A DNA stretch of 5,922 bases. Source: DASXMX01 sp035483795 (GTDB taxonomy: Bacteria; Planctomycetota; Phycisphaerae; Tepidisphaerales; Tepidisphaeraceae). Below, piece by piece: positions 1 through 5,435 of the stretch; the first letter of the stretch is position 1; every line of letters begins with the position of its first letter. The stretch spans positions 1 through 5,922 of the forward strand of contig DATHPP010000422.1 in NCBI GenBank assembly GCA_035483795.1. Reading direction: 5' to 3'. A program made the translations under genes and the position numbers. The notes under the pieces were generated by a model. The model was not told where the DNA came from, did no database searches, and saw nothing but the letters and a program-made list of their open reading frames with translations.

Positions 1-1389
1 ACCGCGGCGACCCTGCCGTGCGTTCACGTGCTGGGTGACGAATCACAGACGCAGAACAAACGCCCGAGCGAACGGCTGGGGGTGGCGGTGATCGGCGCGC
101 GGGGCCGGGGCGGGGATCATCTGAAGGCTTATGACGCCCGCTCGGATTGCGCCATCCGATACATCTGCGATGCCGACACCGCCGTGGGAGAGAAAGCGGC
201 AGCGCGGCTCAAAAGCGCGCCCCGGTTCGTGCAGGACATGCGGCGAGTCTTCGACGACAAATCGGTCGACTTCGTTTCCATCGCCACGCCCAACCATTGG
301 CACTCGCTGGCGGCGATCTGGGCGATGCAGGCGGGCAAGGACGTCTACGTCGAGAAGCCGGTCAGCCACAACATCAGCGAAGGCCGGCGGATGGTGCAGG
401 CCAGCCACAAGCTGGGCCGCATCTGCCAGGCCGGCACGCAATATCGATCGGGCGGGGTGAATATCGCCGCTCGGCAGTACGTCCGCGACGGGAAGCTCGG
501 GCAGATCAAGCTGGTGCATGTCTGCACCTATCGCCGGCGCACCTCGATCGGCCCGGCGGGGGCGTACCCGCCCCCGGCCACCGTCGATTACAACCTCTGG
601 GCCGGGCCGGCGCCGATGGAATTGCCCATCCGCCGCAAGTCGTTCCACTATGATTGGCATTGGTTCTGGAACTGGGGCGGCGGCGAGCTGGCCAACAACA
701 GCATTCACGCCGTCGACACGGCCAGGATGATCAGCGGCCTGGCGGGCCTGGGGAAAGGGGTGCTCAGCTACGGCGCTCGCGTCGGCCTGGACGACTGCGG
801 CGAAACCCCGAGCGTGCAGATCACGATTCACGATTTTGGCCCGACGACATTTGTGCAGGAGGTGCGGGAACTCAAGACCGCCGCTCCGAAAAATGGGATC
901 ATCTACATCGTCGGCACAGAAGGGTATCTCAGCAGCGAGTTCACCAAGGCGTCGGTGTTCGATCCGGACGGCAAGCTTGTCGAGAAGCTTGCGGGCAAAG
1001 GCGAAGATCACTTCGGCAATTTCATCAAGGCGGTGCGAAGCCGCCGGCGCCAAGACCTCAATGCCCCGATCGACGAGGGACACATCTCGACGTCCGTAGT
1101 TCACGTGGCGAACATCTCGCAACGGCTCGGCCGGCCGACTTCGCCGAAGGAAATTGAACAGGCGCTGGGGGCATTGAAGGTGAACGAGAACGCGGTTGAG
1201 ACGTTCGACCAGATCCGCCGGCATCTGGCCGACAACGACGTGGATATTGAGAAGACGGAGCTGGCGCTGGGACCGTGGCTCAAGATTGATTCCGAACAAG
1301 AGCGATTTATCGACAACGCCACCGCCAACGCATTCCTGACGCGCCAGTATCGAAAGCCGTTCGTCGTGCCGGCGGAAAATGAACTGTGA
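1..1389 (+). CDS. Gfo/Idh/MocA family oxidoreductase, 5' partial
   Basis: This is probably an NAD(P)-dependent oxidoreductase acting on a sugar or sugar derivative; the substrate cannot be told. Numbering from the GTG at 28, the Rossmann nucleotide-binding loop VAVIGARGRGG is at residues 19-29, the TPNHWHS segment at 87-93, and the family EKP motif with its catalytic lysine at 109-111. The C-terminal half has the glycine-rich stretch GGGELANNSIHAVD at 217-230, with a conserved-type histidine. The frame stays open to base 1, and the codons before the GTG read TAATLPCVHV. This resembles the end of a twin-arginine leader as found on many planctomycete members of the family. I therefore infer that the real start lies upstream of the window and that the GTG is not used. 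The protein ends in a long tail (residues about 415-453). A diverged copy of that tail lies at 2053-2160. The gene converges on the pRiA4b-type gene. Family assignment is firm; export and substrate are inferred. Confidence 0.9.
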   Translation, partial: TAATLPCVHVLGDESQTQNKRPSERLGVAVIGARGRGGDHLKAYDARSDCAIRYICDADTAVGEKAAARLKSAPRFVQDMRRVFDDKSVDFVSIATPNHWHSLAAIWAMQAGKDVYVEKPVSHNISEGRRMVQASHKLGRICQAGTQYRSGGVNIAARQYVRDGKLGQIKLVHVCTYRRRTSIGPAGAYPPPATVDYNLWAGPAPMELPIRRKSFHYDWHWFWNWGGGELANNSIHAVDTARMISGLAGLGKGVLSYGARVGLDDCGETPSVQITIHDFGPTTFVQEVRELKTAAPKNGIIYIVGTEGYLSSEFTKASVFDPDGKLVEKLAGKGEDHFGNFIKAVRSRRRQDLNAPIDEGHISTSVVHVANISQRLGRPTSPKEIEQALGALKVNENAVETFDQIRRHLADNDVDIEKTELALGPWLKIDSEQERFIDNATANAFLTRQYRKPFVVPAENEL

Positions 1390-1398
1390 CATCTCCGC

Positions 1399-1413
1399 AT
1401 TGTCTAAGACAAT
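1399..1413. other. Perfect 15-nt palindrome between convergent genes
   Basis: ATTGTCTAAGACAAT is perfectly symmetric around base 1406. It sits in the 106-nt gap between the convergent oxidoreductase and pRiA4b-type genes, 10 nt after the oxidoreductase stop. It could fold as a 6-bp hairpin with a TAA loop, or be a small protein-binding site. It is AT-rich and no T-run follows it on either strand, so it is a poor intrinsic terminator. Nothing else in this gap looks like one. Confidence 0.3.
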
Positions 1414-1495
1414 CAGATTACCCTTGCCAGCGCGATTGATTCACGTTGGACGCAGGCGTCGTGCGCCAAAATCACCGACCGCCACGCGAGGCCTG

Positions 1496-2020
1496 TCATT
1501 CTTCGTCCCCATCGGGATACTGCGGCGGGCTCTTCCCCACCTGTTTGATGACCCGCGGATACTTGCCTGGCGAGGTCGTCTCGTCCACCGCCTCGACGTC
1601 GATCTGGTGCCGCCAGTCGTCGCCAAAGTCGAACCAGTAGCCGAACGACCGTCCCTTTTTCAGTCCCAGCGAGTCAATCGTGGTCAGGTCCGTCCGGCCG
1701 ACGCGGGCGTCTCCCTCATAACCGTACGGCCCGCGGTAGCGAGGACCCTTCGGGTCCATCGGCCCCTTGCCAAACTGGAACTCGTAGAGGTGCTCGTCGA
1801 AGCGGTCAAACGCCTGGAAAATGGCGTAGTGCAGATCTTCGAGCGTCTGGTCGCCGCGAATCTGAATCGTCCGCCAGATGTGCGGATTCTGCCTGGCGAA
1901 TTGTTCGGTGATGCAGCCCTCCGTCAGGAAGACCTCCAGCGTATAGAACCGCGGCTTGCCAGAACCGGTCCCGGCGGGACGCTTTGATGAGTGGGACTTC
2001 GAGGAAGTTTTGCGTGCCAT
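1496..2020 (-). CDS. pRiA4b ORF-3-like family protein
   Basis: This 174-residue protein matches the family named after ORF-3 of the Agrobacterium rhizogenes plasmid pRiA4b (Pfam PF07929 type). The molecular function of the family is not established. Recognisable blocks are IWRTIQIRGDQTLEDLHYAI (48-67) followed by FDRFDEHLYEF (71-81), FDFGDDWRHQIDVEAV (130-145) and a late YPRVIKQVGKSPP segment (154-166). The first 23 residues are rich in Lys, Ser and Arg and are probably disordered. There is no signal peptide or membrane segment, so it should be cytoplasmic. The start is well supported: AAAGGAGT (2025-2032, minus strand) lies 4 nt before the ATG. The gene is alone on its strand, convergent with the oxidoreductase, and has an orphan oxidoreductase tail 33 nt upstream of its start. 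Genes of this family are often found in mobile or accessory settings, which fits an acquired gene, but no insertion ends are visible. Confidence 0.85.
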   Translation of the reverse strand: MARKTSSKSHSSKRPAGTGSGKPRFYTLEVFLTEGCITEQFARQNPHIWRTIQIRGDQTLEDLHYAIFQAFDRFDEHLYEFQFGKGPMDPKGPRYRGPYGYEGDARVGRTDLTTIDSLGLKKGRSFGYWFDFGDDWRHQIDVEAVDETTSPGKYPRVIKQVGKSPPQYPDGDEE

Positions 2021-2039
2021 CCGTACTCCTTTCAGTGGC

Positions 2040-2048
2040 AGTGTAGCA
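2040..2048 (-). promoter_or_regulatory. Candidate extended -10 promoter of the pRiA4b-type gene
   Basis: On the minus strand, TGCTACACT fits the extended -10 pattern TGnTATAAT, with four of six bases of the hexamer. A transcript would start near 2033, just before the ribosome binding site at 2025-2032, giving a very short leader. No convincing -35 hexamer is present. The site abuts the paralogue remnant, so it may have formed at or near the rearrangement junction. Confidence 0.3.
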
Positions 2049-2052
2049 GCGT

Positions 2053-2160
2053 TGGTTCGATTCCGAGCGGGAGCGATTCATCGACAATGCCACCGACAGC
2101 GCCTTTCTGACGCGCGAGTACCGAAGGGCATTTGTCGTGCCGGCGGAGAACGAACTGTAA
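2053..2160 (+). pseudogene. Orphan C-terminal fragment of a second Gfo/Idh/MocA gene
   Basis: The 35 codons before the TAA at 2158-2160 read WFDSERERFIDNAT, then an AFLTREYRR segment, ending FVVPAENEL. From the second codon of this stretch, 27 of 34 residues match the last 34 residues of the oxidoreductase ending at 1389. Several synonymous third positions also differ, so this is an old paralogue rather than a recent copy. The similarity stops abruptly at about 2056, and an in-frame TAG lies at 2044. No Rossmann domain or other upstream part of the gene is present, and there is no start codon or ribosome binding site. The fragment lies head-out from the pRiA4b-type gene, whose start is 33 nt away. 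It most likely marks a deletion or replacement in a former tandem pair of oxidoreductase genes. Confidence 0.85.
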
Positions 2161-2213
2161 GTCGCGCAGCAATGATTGGACAAATGGCATAGAGCAAATT
2201 TCTGTTAAACGCT

Positions 2214-2252
2214 CTGCCAAATCCTGCCAAAACCTGCCAAGGGCCAAGCCAA
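2214..2252 (+). repeat. CTGCCAA direct repeats with 10-nt period
   Basis: CTGCCAA occurs at 2214-2220, 2224-2230 and 2234-2240, exactly 10 nt apart, with three variable bases between copies. Two more GCCAA words follow at 2243 and 2248. A 10-nt period puts the copies on the same face of the DNA helix, as in iteron or operator arrays. No function can be assigned. Confidence 0.7.
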
Positions 2253-2284
2253 GGTGCGCCGCAGAGGGCCGTGACGTGTTTGAA

Positions 2285-2301
2285 ACAGAATGGACAGAAT
2301 G
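2285..2301 (+). repeat. ACAGAATG direct repeat pair, 9-nt period
   Basis: ACAGAATG is present at 2285-2292 and again at 2294-2301, separated by one G. It is a short tandem duplication in the same spacer as the CTGCCAA and GACAT arrays. Confidence 0.55.
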
Positions 2302-2333
2302 AAACGTTTTCGCGGTGTTTCCGTCAGGCCGAT

Positions 2334-2404
2334 GGCGGTCTGGGCAATGTCCCATTTTGCTCGAAACGTGGGACATTTTGGGACATGTGGGACAGTCGCG
2401 ACAT
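2334..2404 (+). repeat. GACAT repeat cluster, left copy, with shared 18-nt motif
   Basis: The cluster opens with GGCGGTCTGGGCAATGTC (2334-2351), which recurs with one mismatch on the minus strand at 5654-5671. AATGTCCCA (2346-2354) is a perfect 9-bp inverted repeat of TGGGACATT (2369-2377). Further direct copies follow: GGGACAT at 2370 and 2380, GGGACAG at 2389 and GCGACAT at 2398, at intervals of 10, 9 and 9 nt. The arrangement suggests a dispersed intergenic repeat or an array of protein-binding sites. It lies about 180 nt upstream of the preferred sigma factor start. Confidence 0.7.
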
Positions 2405-2428
2405 CGCAAAGAGTCGGCGCGGGGGCGA

Positions 2429-2457
2429 TTGATTTTCGTTGCTTGGGGTGGCATAGT
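2429..2457 (+). promoter_or_regulatory. Candidate housekeeping promoter of the sigma factor gene
   Basis: TTGATT (2429-2434) and CATAGT (2452-2457) are separated by 17 nt. Each matches four of six bases of the sigma-70 consensus. Transcription would start near 2464 and give a leader of about 120 nt containing the hairpins at 2473-2504. Two four-of-six hexamers can occur by chance, so this is only a candidate. Confidence 0.3.
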
Positions 2458-2472
2458 GGAAAAATGAAATGT

Positions 2473-2504
2473 CCGGCCACGGATGGCCGGGCAGATTCCT
2501 GCCG
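2473..2504 (+). other. Two overlapping GC-rich hairpins in the sigma leader
   Basis: CCGGCCA (2473-2479) pairs perfectly with TGGCCGG (2484-2490) around a CGGA loop. GGCAG (2490-2494) pairs with CTGCC (2498-2502) around a three-base loop, and with one bulged G the second stem can extend at both ends. The extended stems share bases 2487-2490, so the longer forms are mutually exclusive. No T-run follows, so neither is a classical terminator. They argue that this region is an untranslated leader or a repeat, not the N-terminus of the sigma factor. Confidence 0.45.
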
Positions 2505-2550
2505 GCGCTGGCGGAAAGGGACTTGCGGCGGGCGCTCGTCAGCACGAACG

Positions 2551-2578
2551 GGAACTTCTCCAGGCATCAATCGTCCAA
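2551..2578 (+). promoter_or_regulatory. Candidate ECF (sigma-E-type) promoter
   Basis: GGAACTT (2551-2557) is followed after 15 nt by GTCCAA (2573-2578). This closely matches the promoter pattern recognised by the sigma-E branch of ECF factors (GGAACTT then GTCTAA), with one mismatch in the -10 element. It sits directly before the preferred start of an ECF sigma gene, as expected for autoregulation. The -10 element ends only 4 nt before the ATG at 2583, so a transcript would be leaderless or would begin slightly inside the gene. That is a weakness of the call unless a later start is used. Confidence 0.45.
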
Positions 2579-2582
2579 CGTT

Positions 2583-3272
2583 ATGTCGAGCCTGAGCCAT
2601 GCTCATGAGGAGACGGGTGGGTTCGGCCCCACGTCCGCCGAGGCGCGCGACGGGACGGCCGACCGCGGGGTGCGGCCGGACGTCGCGCTGCTGCTCAAGG
2701 CCCAGAAGGGCGATCGCGGCGCGTACGGGCAGATCATCGTGCTCTATCAGGATCGCCTGTACAACGCCGTCCTGCGAATGGTCGGCGACCGCGAAGAAGC
2801 CCGCGAGCTGACGCAGGAGGCATTCACCCGCGGCTTGAGCAAACTCGAGAGTTTTCGCGGCGACGCCTCGCCCTACACCTGGCTGTTCCGCATTGCGGTC
2901 AACCTGGCGATCAGTCAGTTGCGCAAGGTGCAGCGGGTGCGGGTTTTTTCGCTGGACCGGCCGGCCAGTGGCGGACGCAACCATGACGCCAGCCAGGCCG
3001 CCACGCTCATGGAGCGGATGGCCGGCGACGATTCCGCCCAGCCGCCTCAGCAGGCCGAGCGCCGCGAGCGGGATGAGGCCGTGCTGGCGGCGCTGGGCCG
3101 GCTCGACGCCGAGTACCGCGCTGTGCTGGTGATGCGCGACATCGAAGGTTTCGATTACCAGCAGATGGCCGATGTGCTCGGTCTGCCGCTGGGCACGCTC
3201 AAGAGCCGCCTGTTCCGTGCCCGGCTGGCACTGAGGGATGAATTGAGGAGTTATTTGTCGGACAGGAAGTGA
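2583..3272 (+). CDS. ECF-type RNA polymerase sigma factor (sigma-70 family)
   Basis: An extracytoplasmic-function sigma factor that would direct RNA polymerase to stress or envelope-response promoters. From the ATG at 2583 it has 229 residues, near the usual ECF size. Sigma region 2 spans about residues 46-115 and includes REEARELTQEAF (70-81), the usual DAEDLTQE-like segment, and the aromatic SPYTWLFRIAVNLA (96-109) that contributes to promoter melting. A variable linker of about 50 residues follows. Sigma region 4 spans about 165-218, with the helix-turn-helix YQQMADVLGLPLGTLKSRLF at 192-211. There is no region 1.1 or 3. An ATG at 2469 would add 38 residues that resemble no sigma sequence and overlie hairpins, so I prefer 2583. 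A GTG at 2670 would also leave both domains whole. No strong ribosome binding site precedes any of these starts. The anti-sigma-like gene follows 155 nt downstream on the same strand. Confidence 0.92.
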   Translation: MSSLSHAHEETGGFGPTSAEARDGTADRGVRPDVALLLKAQKGDRGAYGQIIVLYQDRLYNAVLRMVGDREEARELTQEAFTRGLSKLESFRGDASPYTWLFRIAVNLAISQLRKVQRVRVFSLDRPASGGRNHDASQAATLMERMAGDDSAQPPQQAERRERDEAVLAALGRLDAEYRAVLVMRDIEGFDYQQMADVLGLPLGTLKSRLFRARLALRDELRSYLSDRK

Positions 3273-3313
3273 GAGAGTGTGATGCAGGTTGTCGCTCATA
3301 TCGGTATCGCATC

Positions 3314-3371
3314 ACGTGAAACGTGAAACGTGTTACGTGGCGGGCTCCGGCCTTTGTTACGTTTCACGTTT
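3314..3371 (+). repeat. ACGTGAA heptad array with 13-bp inverted repeat
   Basis: ACGTG occurs four times at exact 7-nt steps (3314, 3321, 3328, 3335). The first two copies are followed by AA, the third by TT. AAACGTGAAACGT (3319-3331) is repeated in perfect inverted form at 3359-3371, with 27 nt between the arms. The RNA could form a 13-bp stem between the sigma and anti-sigma-like genes. The right arm ends in TTT but the stem is not GC-rich, so termination would be partial at best. The array could instead be a binding site or a dispersed intergenic repeat. Confidence 0.7.
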
Positions 3372-3427
3372 TACCCGTATCGAGTGCAGATTGGATTTGA
3401 GGAGTAGAGAAGATCACGACAGCCCCC

Positions 3428-4840
3428 ATGTCTCAGAACCAGGAAATCATCGAAGCCAAGCTGTGCGCGTATATCGACGGCGAGCTTGACGCCGAAGGCC
3501 GGGTCGAGATCGAGAGGCACCTGGAAGCCAATCCCCAGCACCGTCGGCTTCTGGAATCGCTGCGGGCGACGCGGGATCTGATCAAGTGGCTGCCGCGGGA
3601 GGCAGCCCCGTCCGAGGTCGCCGAGACGCTCAACGGGCAGCTCGAGCGGTCGGTGCTGCTCGATGACGCCACCGAGACGCTGGGGCCCAGCATCTGGCCG
3701 CGGGTATTGGCGGCGGCGGCGATCGTGCTGCTGACGGCGGGGCTGTTTGCCGCAGTCTATTTCACGCTCCCAAAATCACAGAAGATCGCGATTCCTTACG
3801 CCCGCGAGGGCGCCGCGCCTTCGGCTGAGCCGTCGGCCGGCGAGCCCGGGCGCTCGCCCGCCGTGGCGGAAAACACCGAGTCGGGGCCGATCGCGCTGAA
3901 GGGCGGGATGGCTGGGAAAACCGCGGCCGCCGACCAGAAGGACTCGGTTGATATCAAAAAGCCGGAACTGGATCGCCTGGCGTTGGAGGTGAATCAGAAC
4001 CGGGCGGCGATCGTCGCCGCCGCCAACAAGTTGAACGCCGCGCCGGGAGCAGCGGGCGGAAATGCGGCGCCGGCCCTGGCCACCAACGCGGTGGTTGTGC
4101 TCGTCCGCTCCAATAGCCCCTCCGATACGCGAAAGCAGCTCACCAGCTACTTGGACGCGCAAAAGATCGACTGGAAGCAGACCGAGCCCGAGGGTCAGTT
4201 GAACGCCTCGCCGCAGTCTCAGCAGCAGGCCGTTCAGCAGCAGAGCATCGCCGCCGAGCAGTCGAATGAACGGGAATCCGGCCGACCGGCGACGACGCAA
4301 CGCGGCCAATCGGATGTGGCGACTCTTGCGCCCAGTCCGCAGGTCCTGCGGCAACAGGAGAACCTCGCCCGTTCGGTGACGACTCAGTCCTCCGGCTATG
4401 CCATCAACGGCTGGAACGTGACAACGGTGGATTCGGCCGGCGGGATGTACGTCGCACGCATGTCGCGCCAGCAGGCCGTCCAGTTGAGCAATTCGATTTC
4501 GCAGGAAGGATCCCAGACGGTCGAGCTGAAAGACCTGGAGAACGCTTCGCAACCTGCCTTGCCGGCTACGGTCCCAAGCCAATTGGATGCAGCGGTTTCC
4601 CGAGACGCTTCTGGCCCCATTCAGCCGACGACGCGGCCGACGGAACAGGCGCTGGGCAAGGAAGCGCCGCCCGCCACGCAGCCCGCCCAGGCCGAAGCCG
4701 CGCCCGATCAGGCGCTCGACGTTGTGATCGTGGTTCAATCGTCCGCCCCAACGACCCAGCCCGCAACACAACCCACCGGCGCCGCCCCAGCCACTTCCGA
4801 TGCGCCGCAGACGCAGCCTGTGCAATCGGGAAAACCCTGA
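3428..4840 (+). CDS. Single-pass membrane anti-sigma-factor-like protein
   Basis: This 470-residue protein probably restrains the sigma factor encoded just upstream. The N-terminus (1-60) has the anti-sigma domain pattern: LCAYIDGELDAEGRVEIERHL at 12-32. The usual zinc motif H-x3-C-x2-C is here H31-x3-N35-x2-H38, so both cysteines are missing and zinc binding as in RsrA-type proteins is unlikely. One membrane helix (about 91-114, PRVLAAAAIVLLTAGLFAAV and following) separates it from a long extracytoplasmic part rich in Ala, Gln, Pro and Ser. Within that part, two stretches look like strand-helix-strand units: 221-251 starting AVVVLVRSN, and 339-367 starting GMYVARM. A Gln/Ser-rich region lies between them (about 252-320). 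A short hydrophobic strand DVVIVVQ (431-437) precedes a TQPATQPT-type low-complexity tail. The ATG at 3428 is supported by the domain fit; purine-rich GAGGAG (3399-3404) and AGAGAAGA (3406-3413) lie rather far upstream. Anti-sigma activity is inferred from domain pattern and position. Confidence 0.8.
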   Translation: MSQNQEIIEAKLCAYIDGELDAEGRVEIERHLEANPQHRRLLESLRATRDLIKWLPREAAPSEVAETLNGQLERSVLLDDATETLGPSIWPRVLAAAAIVLLTAGLFAAVYFTLPKSQKIAIPYAREGAAPSAEPSAGEPGRSPAVAENTESGPIALKGGMAGKTAAADQKDSVDIKKPELDRLALEVNQNRAAIVAAANKLNAAPGAAGGNAAPALATNAVVVLVRSNSPSDTRKQLTSYLDAQKIDWKQTEPEGQLNASPQSQQQAVQQQSIAAEQSNERESGRPATTQRGQSDVATLAPSPQVLRQQENLARSVTTQSSGYAINGWNVTTVDSAGGMYVARMSRQQAVQLSNSISQEGSQTVELKDLENASQPALPATVPSQLDAAVSRDASGPIQPTTRPTEQALGKEAPPATQPAQAEAAPDQALDVVIVVQSSAPTTQPATQPTGAAPATSDAPQTQPVQSGKP

Positions 4841-4841
4841 T

Positions 4842-5435
4842 TCATTTCGTCCAGTGGATCGACGCCTCGATCGAATCGAACGCCGCTCGTGTCGGCGGAA
4901 GGTGCTGCGCGTCCGCCTGGGCATCCAGTATGTAGACGGCGCTGGCGTGGACCATCAGTAGAACCACGTCTTCATGCACGATTTTGTCCTGATGCCAGTT
5001 CGAGCGGACCAGGCGGGCGGTCGTGTTGGGCAGCGTGACGTCGGCGGCGTCTTCCAGCTTCAGGTCGGGGTGGGATTTCTTCAGGTCGGCCAGATAATCG
5101 TGCTCGATTCGGCTCATCTGGAGCATCCAGGGCATGTGCGGCGGCAGGTCGGGAATGTCCAGGGTAATCTGCGGGTCGTCGCCGGTTGCGCCCGCCGGGA
5201 CGAGCATCAGCTCGTAGTCCGGGTTTTTCCTGGGTTGCCAGGTCGTGGGGTAGGAAATGCGAATGCCATTGGAGGCGCTTTCCCAAACTCCTGCCGCAGG
5301 GTGGGTTCCGGCAGCGGTCGCGGGGGAGTGATCGGCGGCCTGGGTCGAGCGCGTCGCTGGAGCAATCGCCTTGTGACCCGGCTGCGTCTGACAGCCAGCC
5401 GTCCACAGTCCCAAGGCACAAAGCGCTACAAGCAT
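4842..5435 (-). CDS. Small putative lipoprotein with Mog1/PsbP-like C-terminal domain
   Basis: No specific family is recognised with certainty. From the ATG at 5435 the protein has 197 residues. A hydrophobic segment MLVALCALGLW ends in TAGC, a slightly atypical lipobox that places the acylated cysteine at residue 15. A linker rich in Ala, Thr and Pro (about 16-50) follows, then a folded domain (52-197). This opens with GIRISYPTTW (57-66) and contains TTARLVRSNW (138-147) and a hydrophobic strand VHASAVYIL (162-170). That pattern resembles Mog1/PsbP/DUF1795-like domains, but this is a weak structural guess. The start is uncertain: from 5435 the leader has no positive charge, whereas the codons just upstream encode STRTNR, which would make a normal lipoprotein n-region. 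A GGGAGG (5460-5465, minus strand) lies 24 nt from the ATG but only 3 nt from an in-frame CTG at 5454-5456. The stop is 1 nt from the anti-sigma stop, convergent. Confidence 0.75.
   Translation of the reverse strand: MLVALCALGLWTAGCQTQPGHKAIAPATRSTQAADHSPATAAGTHPAAGVWESASNGIRISYPTTWQPRKNPDYELMLVPAGATGDDPQITLDIPDLPPHMPWMLQMSRIEHDYLADLKKSHPDLKLEDAADVTLPNTTARLVRSNWHQDKIVHEDVVLLMVHASAVYILDAQADAQHLPPTRAAFDSIEASIHWTK

Larger units (their letters stand above)
2161..2582. other. Repeat-rich non-coding spacer upstream of the sigma factor gene
   Basis: I see no gene in this 422-nt stretch. It holds, in order, a CTGCCAA array (2214-2252), an ACAGAATG pair (2285-2301), an 18-nt motif shared with the right-hand spacer (2334-2351), a GACAT cluster (2346-2404), a candidate housekeeping promoter (2429-2457), two overlapping hairpins (2473-2504) and a candidate ECF promoter (2551-2578). 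The sigma frame is open back to an ATG at 2469, but the reading between 2469 and 2582 does not look like sigma factor protein and carries the hairpins. Confidence 0.6.

Noticed and set aside
43..1392. 449-codon open frame on the minus strand opposite the oxidoreductase
   Set aside because: It mirrors a clear Gfo/Idh/MocA gene on the plus strand. Its Arg/Val/Asp-rich translation has no recognisable domain and is a product of GC-rich third positions.
1956..2192. 78-codon plus-strand frame across the pRiA4b gene start and the paralogue remnant
   Set aside because: It is out of frame with the remnant's conserved tail and antisense to the pRiA4b-type gene. It has no ribosome binding site and no domain.
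2334..2404. CRISPR array
   Set aside because: The repeat units are only 7-8 nt with 2-3 nt between them, include inverted copies, and have no spacers or cas genes nearby.
2469..2582. N-terminal extension of the sigma factor from the ATG at 2469
   Set aside because: The extra 38 residues resemble no ECF sequence, lie over two GC-rich hairpins and a promoter-like motif, and are not needed for region 2.
2205..3299. 364-codon open frame on the minus strand opposite the sigma gene
   Set aside because: It covers the sigma factor domains in antisense and runs through the repeat spacer. It shows no domain of its own.
3776..4924. 382-codon open frame on the minus strand opposite the anti-sigma-like gene
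   Set aside because: The translation is Arg/Gly/Leu-rich with no domain, and it overlaps the end of the lipoprotein gene. The plus-strand frame has an anti-sigma-type domain and a membrane helix.
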